Shown here piece after piece: positions 7,210 to 15,239 of a stretch of DNA of 57,481 bases. Under the pieces are notes generated by a model. The model saw nothing but the letters and a program-made list of their open reading frames with translations, was not told where the DNA came from and ran no database searches. Where the stretch lies: the NCBI GenBank assembly GCA_002434245.1, contig DJJR01000051.1, positions 1-57,481 of the forward strand, read 5' to 3'. This DNA comes from Pelosinus fermentans (lineage in GTDB: Bacteria; Bacillota; Negativicutes; DSM-13327). A program made the translations under genes and the position numbers. Positions within the stretch are counted from its first letter, which is position 1. Each line of letters opens with the position of its first letter.

Positions 7210-8601
7210 CTAATCTTTAACAGGAGCAAGATCAGCTTGGAAGTGGCGAAGGATCGGAGGTTCCCAGGTAATCTTGTAACCGTTCTTAATCTTATGTGCT
7301 CTTTCTTTGATAGCAATGAGTGCATCAGCCATGATATCAAAATGACTTTGCGTATATACACGGCGTGGAATAGCGAGGCGAGTGAATTCAAAATCAGCAT
7401 GAAGCTGCTTTTTAGTATCCGGGTCGTTACCTAGCATGTAGGAACCAATATCGCAGGTACGAATACCAGCTTCCTTGTACAACTCAATAGCGAGAACCTG
7501 GCCAGGGAACTCATAATAAGGAATTTGTGGAAACATTGCCTTGGCATCAACGAATACACCATGACCACCAACCGGTGACTGATAAGCAATACCTGCATCA
7601 TCTAAACGGGCTGCCAGGTATTCCATTTGACCAATACGATAACGCAGGTAATTCTCATCGAGACCTTCGTAAAGACCGATGGCTAATGCCTCCAGATCCC
7701 TCCCGGAAAGACCGCCATAGGTTGTAAAGCCCTCAAAGGAGATACAACGAGCCTTGATTGGCAGAATCAGCGGAGAATTTGCGTCTTTAACACCGATTAA
7801 TCCCCCCATATTTACTACCGTGTCTTTCTTGGCAGACATGGTAAACATATCACCGCATTCAAACACTGCCCGGATGATTTCCTTAATCGACTTGTCCTTG
7901 AACTCTTCTTCACGCAATTTGATGAAGTATGCATTCTCAGCATAACGAGCAGCGTCGATGTTCAACGGAATATTGTATTTCTTACAAACAGCAGCTACAT
8001 CACGAATATTCTGCACGGATACAGGCTGACCGCCAGCAGAGTTATTGGTAATGGTCATAACAATCAGTCCAACGTTTTCAGGCCCATGCTCCAGAATAAT
8101 CTTTTCCATTTTTTCAACATTCATATTGCCTTTGAATGGGACTCTCTTCGTGGGATCTTTTGCTTCCTCAACAACACAATCAATAGCGCGCGCACCGCAA
8201 AGTTCCACGTGAGCTCTTGTCGTATCAAAGAACATATTGGAGATGGAAATTTTGCCTGGTCCAAGCATGGTGCCAAAAAGGACTTTTTCACCTGCGCGTC
8301 CTTGATGAACTGGTTGAATAAAACCATAATTGAAAATATCTTTGCCTGCCTCAACAAGTTTGTAATAACTGGCTGAACCGGCATAGGCCTCATCGCCCCT
8401 CATAACACCCGCCCACATTTGGTCAGACATGGCGTTGGTTCCTGAGTCAGTCAGAAGATCAATATACACATCTTGTCCAGCAAGATTAAACAAATTGTAT
8501 TTTGCTTCTTTGATCTTCTGTTCTCTTTCTTCCCTGGTGAGAATTTTGATTGGCTCTACCATTTTAATTCTAAAGGGTTCTGGGATGTACTTAATTGCCA
8601 T
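7210..8601 (-). CDS. tnaA: Tryptophanase (tryptophan indole-lyase)
   Basis: A 463-residue PLP enzyme of the beta-eliminating lyase family that splits L-tryptophan into indole, pyruvate and ammonia. The pyridoxal lysine is in [12 protein letters not shown]. Tyrosine phenol-lyase is a close homologue, but three positions point to tryptophanase. The aspartate of FDTTR (about residue 125) replaces the phenol-lyase threonine. Isoleucine in RTCDIGSY replaces the phenol-binding arginine. The histidine of LRHF near the C-terminus replaces phenylalanine. It has its own sigma-54 promoter (8671-8688) and upstream activator boxes, with ridA downstream. Assignment is from motifs recalled for both families. 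Confidence 0.9.
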   Translation of the reverse strand: MAIKYIPEPFRIKMVEPIKILTREEREQKIKEAKYNLFNLAGQDVYIDLLTDSGTNAMSDQMWAGVMRGDEAYAGSASYYKLVEAGKDIFNYGFIQPVHQGRAGEKVLFGTMLGPGKISISNMFFDTTRAHVELCGARAIDCVVEEAKDPTKRVPFKGNMNVEKMEKIILEHGPENVGLIVMTITNNSAGGQPVSVQNIRDVAAVCKKYNIPLNIDAARYAENAYFIKLREEEFKDKSIKEIIRAVFECGDMFTMSAKKDTVVNMGGLIGVKDANSPLILPIKARCISFEGFTTYGGLSGRDLEALAIGLYEGLDENYLRYRIGQMEYLAARLDDAGIAYQSPVGGHGVFVDAKAMFPQIPYYEFPGQVLAIELYKEAGIRTCDIGSYMLGNDPDTKKQLHADFEFTRLAIPRRVYTQSHFDIMADALIAIKERAHKIKNGYKITWEPPILRHFQADLAPVKD

Positions 8602-8670
8602 AATAAAAGCCTCCTGGTTAATTTAAATTTTAAAGTGAGTTTATTCACCTTAATATTTGATTAATATACC

Positions 8671-8688
8671 TTGCAAATATCGTGCCAA
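8671..8688 (-). promoter_or_regulatory. Sigma-54 promoter of tnaA
   Basis: The minus strand reads TTGGCACGATATTTGCAA: a perfect -24 TGGCAC, five bases and -12 TTGCA. It lies 70 bases upstream of the tnaA start. The activator is probably the TyrR-like protein at 12538-14145. Confidence 0.88.
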
Positions 8689-8726
8689 ACGATAATACAA
8701 GCTAAATAGGGCTATAAGGTGAACCC

Positions 8727-8776
8727 GATAAGTTTGAATGATAAGTTTTCTTATCATTCTGAAAAGAAAACTTATC
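8727..8776 (-). promoter_or_regulatory. Upstream activator boxes of tnaA
   Basis: Two 16-bp boxes, GATAAGTTTTCTTATC (8740-8755) and GAAAAGAAAACTTATC (8761-8776), lie 5 bases apart, with an extra GATAAG half-site at 8727. They are 40-90 bases upstream of the sigma-54 promoter, the usual place for enhancer sites. The same pair in the same spacing recurs at 11018-11054. Confidence 0.75.
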
Positions 8777-8877
8777 ATTCCTTACTACAAACATATCCAT
8801 TCCTTAAATGGGAGCTTAGAGAAGACAAGTTTCCGACCCCAAATACTTAAGTCATTGAGAACCACAACCCCTAGCAC

Positions 8878-9336
8878 TCATATTTTGAACTTACAAATAT
8901 CATTTTTTAGTTTCTCTGCTTCTTTTAGTAACTTCCCAGCTTCTTGTGAAATAGTCAATACAGCAGACGTCTGTTGTTCGGTAGCTGCTGCCACTTCCTC
9001 CGATGCGGTAGCGCTTTTTTCTGCAATTGCGGTGATATCAGTAATTGCAACTAGAACATCGTCGGACCGCTTGCTTAACTGCTTTACTTCAGTAGTTACG
9101 CATTGCACTTGCATAACAATGACTTCCACCGCCTCTTTGATTTCAGCAAATGCCGTTTTTGCCTTTGCAGCAACGTCACGCTGTCCATCAACAAGACCGG
9201 CTGCTCCCGCCATTTCCTGATTTATATCATTCACGACCTGGTTTTTCGTATAATAATACCCCAAGAATGATACGGTAACCAGGGCAATGGCGGCAGCGGA
9301 GGCAAACCCAGCTATTAATTTGGTTTTCAAATTCAT
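8878..9336 (-). CDS. Collapsed methyl-accepting chemotaxis protein
   Basis: A 152-residue protein with an N-terminal transmembrane helix (residues 8-28, IAGFASAAAIALVTVSFLGYYY). It then passes directly into the distal arm of an MCP signalling domain (IAEKSATASEEVAAATEQQTS). The conserved hairpin tip that contacts CheA/CheW is missing, as is the periplasmic sensor domain. Full-length MCPs are usually 500-700 residues, so the frame was shortened by in-frame deletion. AAGGGGAAG precedes the ATG, so it may still be expressed. It lies between the porin and tnaA, suggesting the ancestor sensed aromatic amino acids. Probably non-functional. Confidence 0.65.
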   Translation of the reverse strand: MNLKTKLIAGFASAAAIALVTVSFLGYYYTKNQVVNDINQEMAGAAGLVDGQRDVAAKAKTAFAEIKEAVEVIVMQVQCVTTEVKQLSKRSDDVLVAITDITAIAEKSATASEEVAAATEQQTSAVLTISQEAGKLLKEAEKLKNDICKFKI

Positions 9337-9387
9337 AATTCTTCCCCTTTTTACAAACTGCCAGCTTATTCGCTCTGACAGCGCTTA

Positions 9388-9420
9388 TAAAAAAACCTCC
9401 CGCACTAATAGCGGAAGGTT
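9388..9420 (-). terminator. Terminator of the porin gene
   Basis: AACCTTCCGC pairs with GCGGGAGGTT on the minus strand and is followed by TTTTTTT, just after the porin stop codon. Confidence 0.85.
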
Positions 9421-9428
9421 TTTTGAGG

Positions 9429-10460
9429 CTAGAAACTCCAGGATAAGCCGCTAACAAATTCTTTGTCATTACCAGTATTGGTGGTTCCAGGTTCAAGAGC
9501 CTCAAGATCCATATAAATAGCGTGAAAGGATAAAGCCTTAGTAATACCATGATTGTATGCTAATGTGACCCCTTTGTAGCCGGCCGGCAGGTCTTTACCT
9601 TTAAAGGGGTAAGGACCGGCTGCAATGCCGCCATTCCATACATCAACGGAGTTTTCTTGAACGTGGTTGTACTGAACAGTGAAGCTGTCTTTATTCCACT
9701 TGTAGGTGCCGGCCAGGAAATAAGCACTATTTTTGTTATCTTTGTCAGATTTAGCATATTCGGTGCTAAGAATAAATGAAGGGCTGATGTTATAAGCCGC
9801 ATTCAGAGCCCAATAGTTTACAGCCTCGGTGTCAGTTCCGGTATCCGCTTTCTTGTGGAGGTAGGCGAGGCCAGTGTTTAGATTTTTATCAAGCTGAGTA
9901 GATAGTTCAACGCCATACCATTTGTTGATTGGATTCACAGTAGAAGGGTAGTTTGAGCCACTACCAGCATAAATGCCAGAAGTATTCTTGCCGCCAAACG
10001 CGCGAACATTAAAATCACCTAGCTTCGTCGATGCAATTACGCCGTCGAAGAAGTTGGTGGCCCCTGCAGCGTCACTGCCGATTTCCAGCAAAGAACCAGC
10101 ACCGACAGTTAGGGCTTGACGGCCAACGCTAAACTTCCAGTCGCCGGCATTTACCTTAATACCATAATGGTCAAATTCAGAGTCGCTTCTGGTTTCGGCT
10201 CCTAAGCCTTGATAATTGCGAACGCTGAAACGACCGAAGAATTTAGTATCCTTGTCTACCGTACCATCAAAGTTGATACGGGCACGAAACTCGAAAAAAT
10301 CCTTCTCAAAATTATTTGCGCGATTGGTACTAATCTTGTCGTCAATCATGCGACTTTGGAGACGGAAGTCACCACTGAAATTCACCGGTTCAGCCAACCC
10401 CGTGCTAGCTACACCCAGCACAAACATCATGCTCAAACCCATCAGACATACTTTTTTCAC
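9429..10460 (-). CDS. Outer-membrane porin
   Basis: A 343-residue protein with a signal peptide (MKKVCLMGLSMMFVLGVAST, cleavage near GLAEP), then alternating hydrophobic strands typical of a beta barrel. It ends in a terminal phenylalanine (LSWSF), the usual outer-membrane insertion signal. The pattern fits the putative porins of Negativicutes; no SLH domain is present. The GTG start has GGGGGAG upstream. It has its own sigma-54 promoter (10706-10723) and an activator box, so it appears co-regulated with tnaA and the aromatic amino acid permease. A likely role is letting amino acids cross the outer membrane; specificity is inferred from context only. Confidence 0.85.
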   Translation of the reverse strand: MKKVCLMGLSMMFVLGVASTGLAEPVNFSGDFRLQSRMIDDKISTNRANNFEKDFFEFRARINFDGTVDKDTKFFGRFSVRNYQGLGAETRSDSEFDHYGIKVNAGDWKFSVGRQALTVGAGSLLEIGSDAAGATNFFDGVIASTKLGDFNVRAFGGKNTSGIYAGSGSNYPSTVNPINKWYGVELSTQLDKNLNTGLAYLHKKADTGTDTEAVNYWALNAAYNISPSFILSTEYAKSDKDNKNSAYFLAGTYKWNKDSFTVQYNHVQENSVDVWNGGIAAGPYPFKGKDLPAGYKGVTLAYNHGITKALSFHAIYMDLEALEPGTTNTGNDKEFVSGLSWSF

Positions 10461-10705
10461 TTAAATTGCTCCCCCTCGTTTTTTTGAATTTACCAGCAAA
10501 CTGTCAAAAGATCAGTTTCTTATATTTCCTCATCTAATAACAGCTTGTCTGCAAGAAGCCGCACATTGCGACGGTAACTAATGAAGTCACCCCCTTTCCC
10601 GCCACCCATGTCGACTTCATAGTTCTCATTTACCCTCGTTCTATTCAAGCATTCAGTTGTCTCTTAAATAATAGATGTAGAGTAACATTCTCTTTAATTG
10701 AACAA

Positions 10706-10723
10706 TTGCAAATATCATGCCAA
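10706..10723 (-). promoter_or_regulatory. Sigma-54 promoter of the porin
   Basis: The minus strand reads TTGGCATGATATTTGCAA, with TGGCA and TTGCA correctly spaced. It lies 245 bases upstream of the porin GTG, leaving a long 5' leader. Confidence 0.82.
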
Positions 10724-10783
10724 GCAGTAATTCGCAGAAAAAAACAATTCTCAATATTCCGATAAATATTCACGGTTAATTAT

Positions 10784-10810
10784 CTTATCAAGTTGAAAAG
10801 ATAACTTTTC
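10784..10810 (-). promoter_or_regulatory. Activator box upstream of the porin
   Basis: GAAAAGATAACTTTTC (10795-10810) sits in a larger dyad (GTTGAAAAG...CTTTTCAAC) with a CTTATC half-site at 10784. It matches the GAWAAG-N4-CTTWTC pattern found near tnaA, about 70 bases upstream of the sigma-54 promoter. Confidence 0.65.
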
Positions 10811-10890
10811 AACTTGTACCTAAGCTGAATATTTTTTTGTTTTTAAAACTATTTTTGTTCTAAATCTAAAATCATCCATATACTACAGAC

Positions 10891-10930
10891 AAAAAAAGCA
10901 AAGGATACTCCCAATGGAAATATCCTTTGC
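10891..10930 (-). terminator. Terminator of the permease transcript
   Basis: GCAAAGGATA pairs with TATCCTTTGC around a partly paired loop and is followed on the minus strand by seven T. It lies 140 bases after the permease stop. Confidence 0.85.
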
Positions 10931-11017
10931 ATTCGATTACTCCCCACCGATCAATTATGAAATTAAACAAATCCTCGATAAATTACTAATTTTCTATATA
11001 ATCCGATAATTTTGTGT

Positions 11018-11054
11018 GATAAGTTTTCTTATCAATTCGAAAAGAAAACTTATC
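11018..11054 (-). promoter_or_regulatory. Second copy of the paired activator boxes
   Basis: GATAAGTTTTCTTATC (11018-11033) and GAAAAGAAAACTTATC (11039-11054), 5 bases apart, repeat the tnaA boxes almost exactly. They lie between the permease stop codon and its terminator, about 300 bases upstream of the porin promoter. They could act on the porin from a distance. Confidence 0.7.
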
Positions 11055-11071
11055 GTTTTTATTTAAACATT

Positions 11072-12445
11072 CTATCCTTTTATCGCTTTATTATTTGCAT
11101 AGTTCTTTTTCACTTTAAAACCGATCCACAAGACAACTAACCATAAAGGCATAATATATACCGACATTTTCATACTATCAATTTGAAGCATCAAAACTAC
11201 AAGCATAATCATGAAAGCCAGACAAGCATAATTGGAATGGGGATGCCAAGGTACTTTAAACTCCAGCTTGTCCGCCTCCTCGCCCTTAGCAGCGCGGAAT
11301 TTAAGGTTGGCAATAATAATTACAACCCAACTAATGACTGCCGCCAGAACGGCCACCGCAATTAAATACATAAAAACTTTACCAGGCACTAAATAATTTA
11401 GTACCACGGCAACTAGTGTGCAAGCGGAGGAAACAAGAACACCCGTTACCGGAACACCTTTGTTATTTAATTTTGCAAAAACCTGAGGAGCATTGCCTTG
11501 CTGTGCCAACCCGTACAGCATGCGGGCATTGCTATAAATACCGCTATTGTAAACCGACAGAGCGGCCGTAAGAACAACCACATTTAAAATCGTCGCAGCC
11601 GCCGGAATACCCATTTTCGAAAAAATCTGCACAAAAGGACTTCCATCCAAACCAACTTTGTTCCAGGGATAAATAATCATCAGTACAGTTAATGCGCCTA
11701 TATAAAAGATCAGAATTCGCCACATTACCTGATTAACAGCTTGAGCAATTGACTTTTTAGGGTTATCGGCTTCCCCTGCAGTAATCCCGATCAACTCAAT
11801 ACCACCAAAGGAAAACATTACAATGACCAAAGAAAGCAGTAATCCCCATACCCCATTGGGCATAAATCCACCATGTATCCAAAGATTTTCAAACCCAATA
11901 GGTGTACCCCCTGTGCCTATCCCTGTAAAAATCATCGCAAGCCCCAGAACAATCATACCTATGATAGCAACTACTTTGACAATTGCAAACCAAAATTCAA
12001 GTTCCCCATACATTTTCACTTCGATTAAGTTTAGCAAAGTGATTATTACCAAGAACACTAGCGCAGATACCCAATGAGGCACATCGGGCCACCAATAGTT
12101 GATATAAATTCCCACTGCCGTCAGTTCAGCCATACTAACAATAATGTAATTAAACCAATAGTTCCAGCCGGATAAAAAGCCGGGAAACTCTCCCCAGTAT
12201 TTGTACGCATAATAACTGAAAGAACCTGAGACCGGCTCCTCAACCGCCATTTCACCGAGCATTCGCATAATCATAAAGATGACGATCCCGCCGATGATGT
12301 ACGAGAGTGTAATCGCTGGTCCTACTAATTGAATCGTTTGTGCTGAACCATAAAACAAGCCTGTGCCGATTGCTCCCCCTAAAGCAATCATCTGGATATG
12401 CCGATTTTTTAACCCCCGATGCATGCCATTATTGTCTGAATTCAT
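11072..12445 (-). CDS. aroP: Aromatic amino acid permease, AroP/PheP type
   Basis: A 457-residue amino acid-polyamine-organocation transporter with about twelve membrane helices. It closely follows E. coli AroP: RGLKNRHIQMIALGGAIGTG at the start, GEMAVEEPVSGSFSYYAYKY, SGWNYW, FSFGGIELIGITAGEADNP and VYNSGIYSNARMLYGLAQQG. AroP imports phenylalanine, tyrosine and tryptophan by proton symport. The start at 12445 is chosen because GAGGAG lies 8 bases upstream; an earlier ATG overlaps that site. A sigma-54 promoter is at 12496-12512. With tnaA on the same regulon, tryptophan is the likely main cargo, though other aromatic amino acids cannot be excluded. Confidence 0.88.
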   Translation of the reverse strand: MNSDNNGMHRGLKNRHIQMIALGGAIGTGLFYGSAQTIQLVGPAITLSYIIGGIVIFMIMRMLGEMAVEEPVSGSFSYYAYKYWGEFPGFLSGWNYWFNYIIVSMAELTAVGIYINYWWPDVPHWVSALVFLVIITLLNLIEVKMYGELEFWFAIVKVVAIIGMIVLGLAMIFTGIGTGGTPIGFENLWIHGGFMPNGVWGLLLSLVIVMFSFGGIELIGITAGEADNPKKSIAQAVNQVMWRILIFYIGALTVLMIIYPWNKVGLDGSPFVQIFSKMGIPAAATILNVVVLTAALSVYNSGIYSNARMLYGLAQQGNAPQVFAKLNNKGVPVTGVLVSSACTLVAVVLNYLVPGKVFMYLIAVAVLAAVISWVVIIIANLKFRAAKGEEADKLEFKVPWHPHSNYACLAFMIMLVVLMLQIDSMKMSVYIMPLWLVVLWIGFKVKKNYANNKAIKG

Positions 12446-12495
12446 TCCTTTTGCTCCTCTCATCTTTTAATTTGGGAAGTAACTACTTGAATGAA

Positions 12496-12512
12496 TTGCA
12501 ATATTCATGCCA
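12496..12512 (-). promoter_or_regulatory. Sigma-54 promoter of the permease
   Basis: The minus strand reads TGGCATGAATATTGCAA, with correct -24/-12 spacing, 50 bases before the permease start. No clear activator box is seen in the short gap; one may lie inside the regulator gene. Confidence 0.8.
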
Positions 12513-12537
12513 GCGATAGGAGTATTTGACGATTTTT

Positions 12538-14145
12538 TCAAATCTTATATTCATGGATTTTATTCAATATCGTGGTATTGGATACTCCTAAGACTTGTCC
12601 AGCTAACCTAGAAGAAGGATGTTTTTTTAAAACCCTGGTTAGCACTTCTTTTTCAACGCTTGCTACAATCTCCTTCAACGGCGGCCACTCTCCTGCGATC
12701 GGAATTTCAACATGCAATGTTTGTTGGTTCTTAGAAATATTTCCAATATTTTTTGAAGTAACGGCTTTAGCTATGTCCGCCCAAGCAGCAAGATGCTCGG
12801 GCCTAATTTCCGTAGTATCAATTAAGTTGATCACCCGCTCCAATGTATTTTCCAATTGCCGTACGTTGCCTGGCCATTTCTGCGCTAGCAAAATATTAAC
12901 ACTTTCTTTGACCAAATGAACTTCCGGCTTATCGATCTTGGCACAAATTTTTCGGATCAGATACTGGGCCAGCAAGGGAATGTCCTCTTTCCGCTCCCGC
13001 AGAGGCGGAATCGTCAGAGGGATAACATTAAGCCTGTAATACACATCATCCCGGAATTGCCCAGATGAAATCATTTCTTCTAAGTTACGGTGTGTGGCTG
13101 CTATAACTCGTACATCTACACTAATATCTTTATGTCCTCCCACACGGCGGACTGTTCCTTCCTGTAAGACACGCAGGAGCCGCACTTGCAATCGCGGTGA
13201 TATATCGCCTATTTCATCTAAGAACAAAGTGCCGCCGTTAGCCTGCTCAAAAAGTCCCTTCTTGCCTCCTTTAGCAGCACCCGTAAAAGCCCCCTCTTCA
13301 TAACCAAACAGTTCACTTTCCAACAAAGACTCTGTTAATGCCGCACAATTTACGGGAATAAAAGGCTTATTGTGCCTTGCGCCCTCTGCATGAATGGCAG
13401 TGGCAAACAATTCTTTACCCGTACCGCTTTCTCCGCGCAATAAAACGGTAGAAGAATTTCTGGCTATAATGCGTGCGGAAGCTATAAGCCGAGCCATTTG
13501 CTGACTTTGATGGATAATATCGTCAAATATTATTAGCTGAGATAATTTAGTTGCCTGTAATATTACTTTTTCCACCTGCTGAAAGTCTTGAATGGTCGAA
13601 ACAGCACCTATGATTTGCCCCTGATTATTTCGAATAGGTACGTTGCTGGACAAGAACTGTAAAGTCTTTTCGTTTCTTTTTATCTTCCGCTCTTTCAGTC
13701 TATAAACATGACCGAATCGCAATGTTTCAAGAATGGGGGGATCTTCACCCACTAATTTTTCCACATTTAAGCCTATGACTTCGTTTGATTTACAATGTAA
13801 TATTTTACAGGCAACGTCATTAATATGCGATATCATACCATCTTTATCAATTGCTAAAACACCTTCACTAACAGAATTAAGAATCGTTCGTAGCTCAATT
13901 TCTTTTTCTTGATAGGGCATCTCCGTACGGAAGGCAACGCCAGTGACATGCTCCATCCTCGTGAGGTCAGACACCAAATCTAGCGCCTGTTCTTCAATCT
14001 CACATTGGAACTGGATAACCATGCCATGCTTGGGGATTACCTCCATAGCAATTTTATCTACGTTGTGTTTTTCGGTAAGTCTAAATATTTCATAACCTAA
14101 TCCGGGACAATTTACAAAATCAATTTGAATAATATACTCTATCAC
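12538..14145 (-). CDS. TyrR-like sigma-54 enhancer-binding regulator
   Basis: A 535-residue regulator with an N-terminal ACT-like domain (about 1-75), a PAS domain (about 80-190) and an AAA+ domain (about 205-440). A TyrR-type helix-turn-helix ends the protein (SRLAGQVLGVSNTTILNKIH). The AAA+ domain has Walker A GESGTGKE and the GAFTGA loop that contacts sigma-54, so unlike E. coli TyrR it should activate sigma-54 promoters. The GTG start at 14145 is chosen for its GGGGAG and because the ACT domain begins there. ACT domains bind amino acids, here probably an aromatic one. Sigma-54 promoters precede tnaA, the porin, the permease and this gene itself. Confidence 0.88.
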   Translation of the reverse strand: MIEYIIQIDFVNCPGLGYEIFRLTEKHNVDKIAMEVIPKHGMVIQFQCEIEEQALDLVSDLTRMEHVTGVAFRTEMPYQEKEIELRTILNSVSEGVLAIDKDGMISHINDVACKILHCKSNEVIGLNVEKLVGEDPPILETLRFGHVYRLKERKIKRNEKTLQFLSSNVPIRNNQGQIIGAVSTIQDFQQVEKVILQATKLSQLIIFDDIIHQSQQMARLIASARIIARNSSTVLLRGESGTGKELFATAIHAEGARHNKPFIPVNCAALTESLLESELFGYEEGAFTGAAKGGKKGLFEQANGGTLFLDEIGDISPRLQVRLLRVLQEGTVRRVGGHKDISVDVRVIAATHRNLEEMISSGQFRDDVYYRLNVIPLTIPPLRERKEDIPLLAQYLIRKICAKIDKPEVHLVKESVNILLAQKWPGNVRQLENTLERVINLIDTTEIRPEHLAAWADIAKAVTSKNIGNISKNQQTLHVEIPIAGEWPPLKEIVASVEKEVLTRVLKKHPSSRLAGQVLGVSNTTILNKIHEYKI

Positions 14146-14205
14146 CTTACAAATCTCCCCTTTCACTTGTAGTATGTTGCTCATTTTATTTTTCTGATAT
14201 CGTCT

Positions 14206-14256
14206 TACCCCAGCCATTACTCCAGTTTAATTATAGCTGGAGTAATGGCTGGGGTA
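14206..14256. repeat. Perfect 20-bp inverted repeat in the regulator leader
   Basis: Bases 14206-14225 (TACCCCAGCCATTACTCCAG) are the exact complement of 14237-14256 around an 11-base loop. The repeat lies in the untranslated leader between the sigma-54 promoter and the start. There is no T run, so it is either an operator or a strong leader hairpin. Confidence 0.75.
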
Positions 14257-14268
14257 AATTATAAGTAA

Positions 14269-14285
14269 TGCATATTTCATGCCAA
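14269..14285 (-). promoter_or_regulatory. Probable sigma-54 promoter of the regulator gene
   Basis: The minus strand reads TTGGCATGAAATATGCA. The -24 is good; the -12 is ATGCA instead of TTGCA. The position and likeness to the three neighbouring promoters suggest autoregulation. Confidence 0.62.
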
Positions 14286-14378
14286 TCCGACCTTCTTTTC
14301 CGTTATTCAATCTAAATTATCTAATAATAAAACTGTAAAATTAAATCTTCTTTTTATATTAAGTTCGTCCAATTTTAT

Positions 14379-14550
14379 AGGTTTTACTTTTCTTACTATG
14401 GTAGTGCTGGCAATCCTTCGCTATTCACTGTTAAGGAGCGTCCCCAATCGCCGCTCCAGGAGCATAGTGTCATTCAGAAATGCGGTGAATATGGCGTTGA
14501 ATTGTTCCTACCCCAAGCGAACCTTGTTACTTTCATGCTGAGGAGCTAAC
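14379..14550 (+). pseudogene. 3' remnant of an unrecognised gene
   Basis: The plus strand is open up to TAA at 14548-14550 and reads like the end of a beta-rich protein (YYGSAGNPSLFTVKERPQSP, QEHSVIQKCGEYGVELFLPQ, ANLVTFMLRS). There is no plausible start codon or ribosome site, so only the C-terminal part survives. The pattern is reminiscent of the terminal beta-sandwich of some glycosidases, but I cannot name it. A good terminator follows at once, consistent with a former real 3' end. Confidence 0.42.
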
Positions 14551-14560
14551 TCTTATTGCA

Positions 14561-14597
14561 AGAAGGGGCTGTCGCGCTAAGACAGCCCCTTCTTTTT
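14561..14597 (+). terminator. Strong rho-independent terminator
   Basis: AAGAAGGGGCTGTC pairs perfectly with GACAGCCCCTTCTT, then TTTTT, 10 bases after the stop of the preceding remnant. On the minus strand the same bases continue a short protein-like stretch (KELPEKVDVDALVAAIQKEG, ending near 14585), another small fragment. Confidence 0.8.
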
Positions 14598-14762
14598 GAA
14601 TTGCCGCCACTAAAGCATCCACGTCTACTTTTTCGGGCAACTCTTTATAGGCAAAATGCTTTTTAATCTATTTTATATCTCAGTTTATAAAAGGCATAAA
14701 ACTTAATCTAATCCCTTCTCTTTAAGAAATTTGGAAAGGAGGTCCGCGATTTCGACATTATT

Positions 14763-14953
14763 TCATGTCTGAGAAGGGGAAGTGTGTATTGCGTGAATAC
14801 CAATTTCAGGTAAATGCACTACAGTTACTATATCTATTAGCTTAGGAGGCTCGGCGATTTTATTCGCTGGGCCATAACCATGGCTCATTCCCATACAGAC
14901 CAAACCAATGGCTGAGATTTCAAGACCACTATTCCCTAAAATACTTTTTTCAT
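14763..14953 (-). pseudogene. Aldo/keto reductase remnant, N-terminal part
   Basis: After an ATG at 14953 and a one-base frameshift, the minus strand reads LGNSGLEISAIGLVCMGMSH, then GYGPANK, the typical start of an aldo/keto reductase. The frame then runs into unrelated sequence ending in a TGA at 14763. The catalytic barrel is lost. Together with the cupin remnant directly upstream, this looks like a dead cupin-reductase operon. It is a different gene from the two intact reductases at 3064-5270. Confidence 0.7.
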
Positions 14954-14964
14954 TTTGAGTCCTC

Positions 14965-15239
14965 TTATCCCGATATGCACAAGCCAGCCATCCGGTCTTG
15001 CGTCAGATGCTTGTACTCTTCGTCCGTTACAGGTTCCAGCCATTCGACGTCTCCCTTTTGGACGTTGGTAGTATGCCAATGTTTAACATCCAGATTGTTT
15101 TTACAATATCGCCTTCTTTGATTATCTGTACCGACTTGCTTTCTTCCTGATAATATCCTTTGCCGCCGGTCACAAGCAGAATTTGTCCACCCAGATGCTT
15201 ATACCAGTTGTCCCTTGCCCCAGTCTGCCCATTAGGCAA
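14965..15239 (-). pseudogene. Frameshifted cupin-domain protein
   Basis: The first part reads NGQTGARDNWYKHLGGQILL, then VTGGKGYYQEE and IIKEGDIVK, a cupin metal-binding fold. After a frame change it continues DVKHWHTTNVQKGDVEWLEP, then VTDEEYKHLTQD, ending at TAA 14965-14967. A segment is also missing between HWH and TTNV. The N-terminal strand is absent. It is related to cupins that often neighbour aldo/keto reductases or carboxymuconolactone decarboxylases. Inactive. Confidence 0.7.

Noticed and set aside
7210..8601. Tyrosine phenol-lyase
   Set aside because: Three diagnostic active-site positions match tryptophanase instead.
8738..9220. Plus-strand 160-codon frame over the chemoreceptor
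   Set aside because: It starts in the enhancer boxes, lacks a ribosome site and is antisense to a recognisable MCP.
14561..14597. Part of an insertion sequence end
   Set aside because: The perfect stem is followed by a T run directly after a stop codon, so a terminator explains it better.
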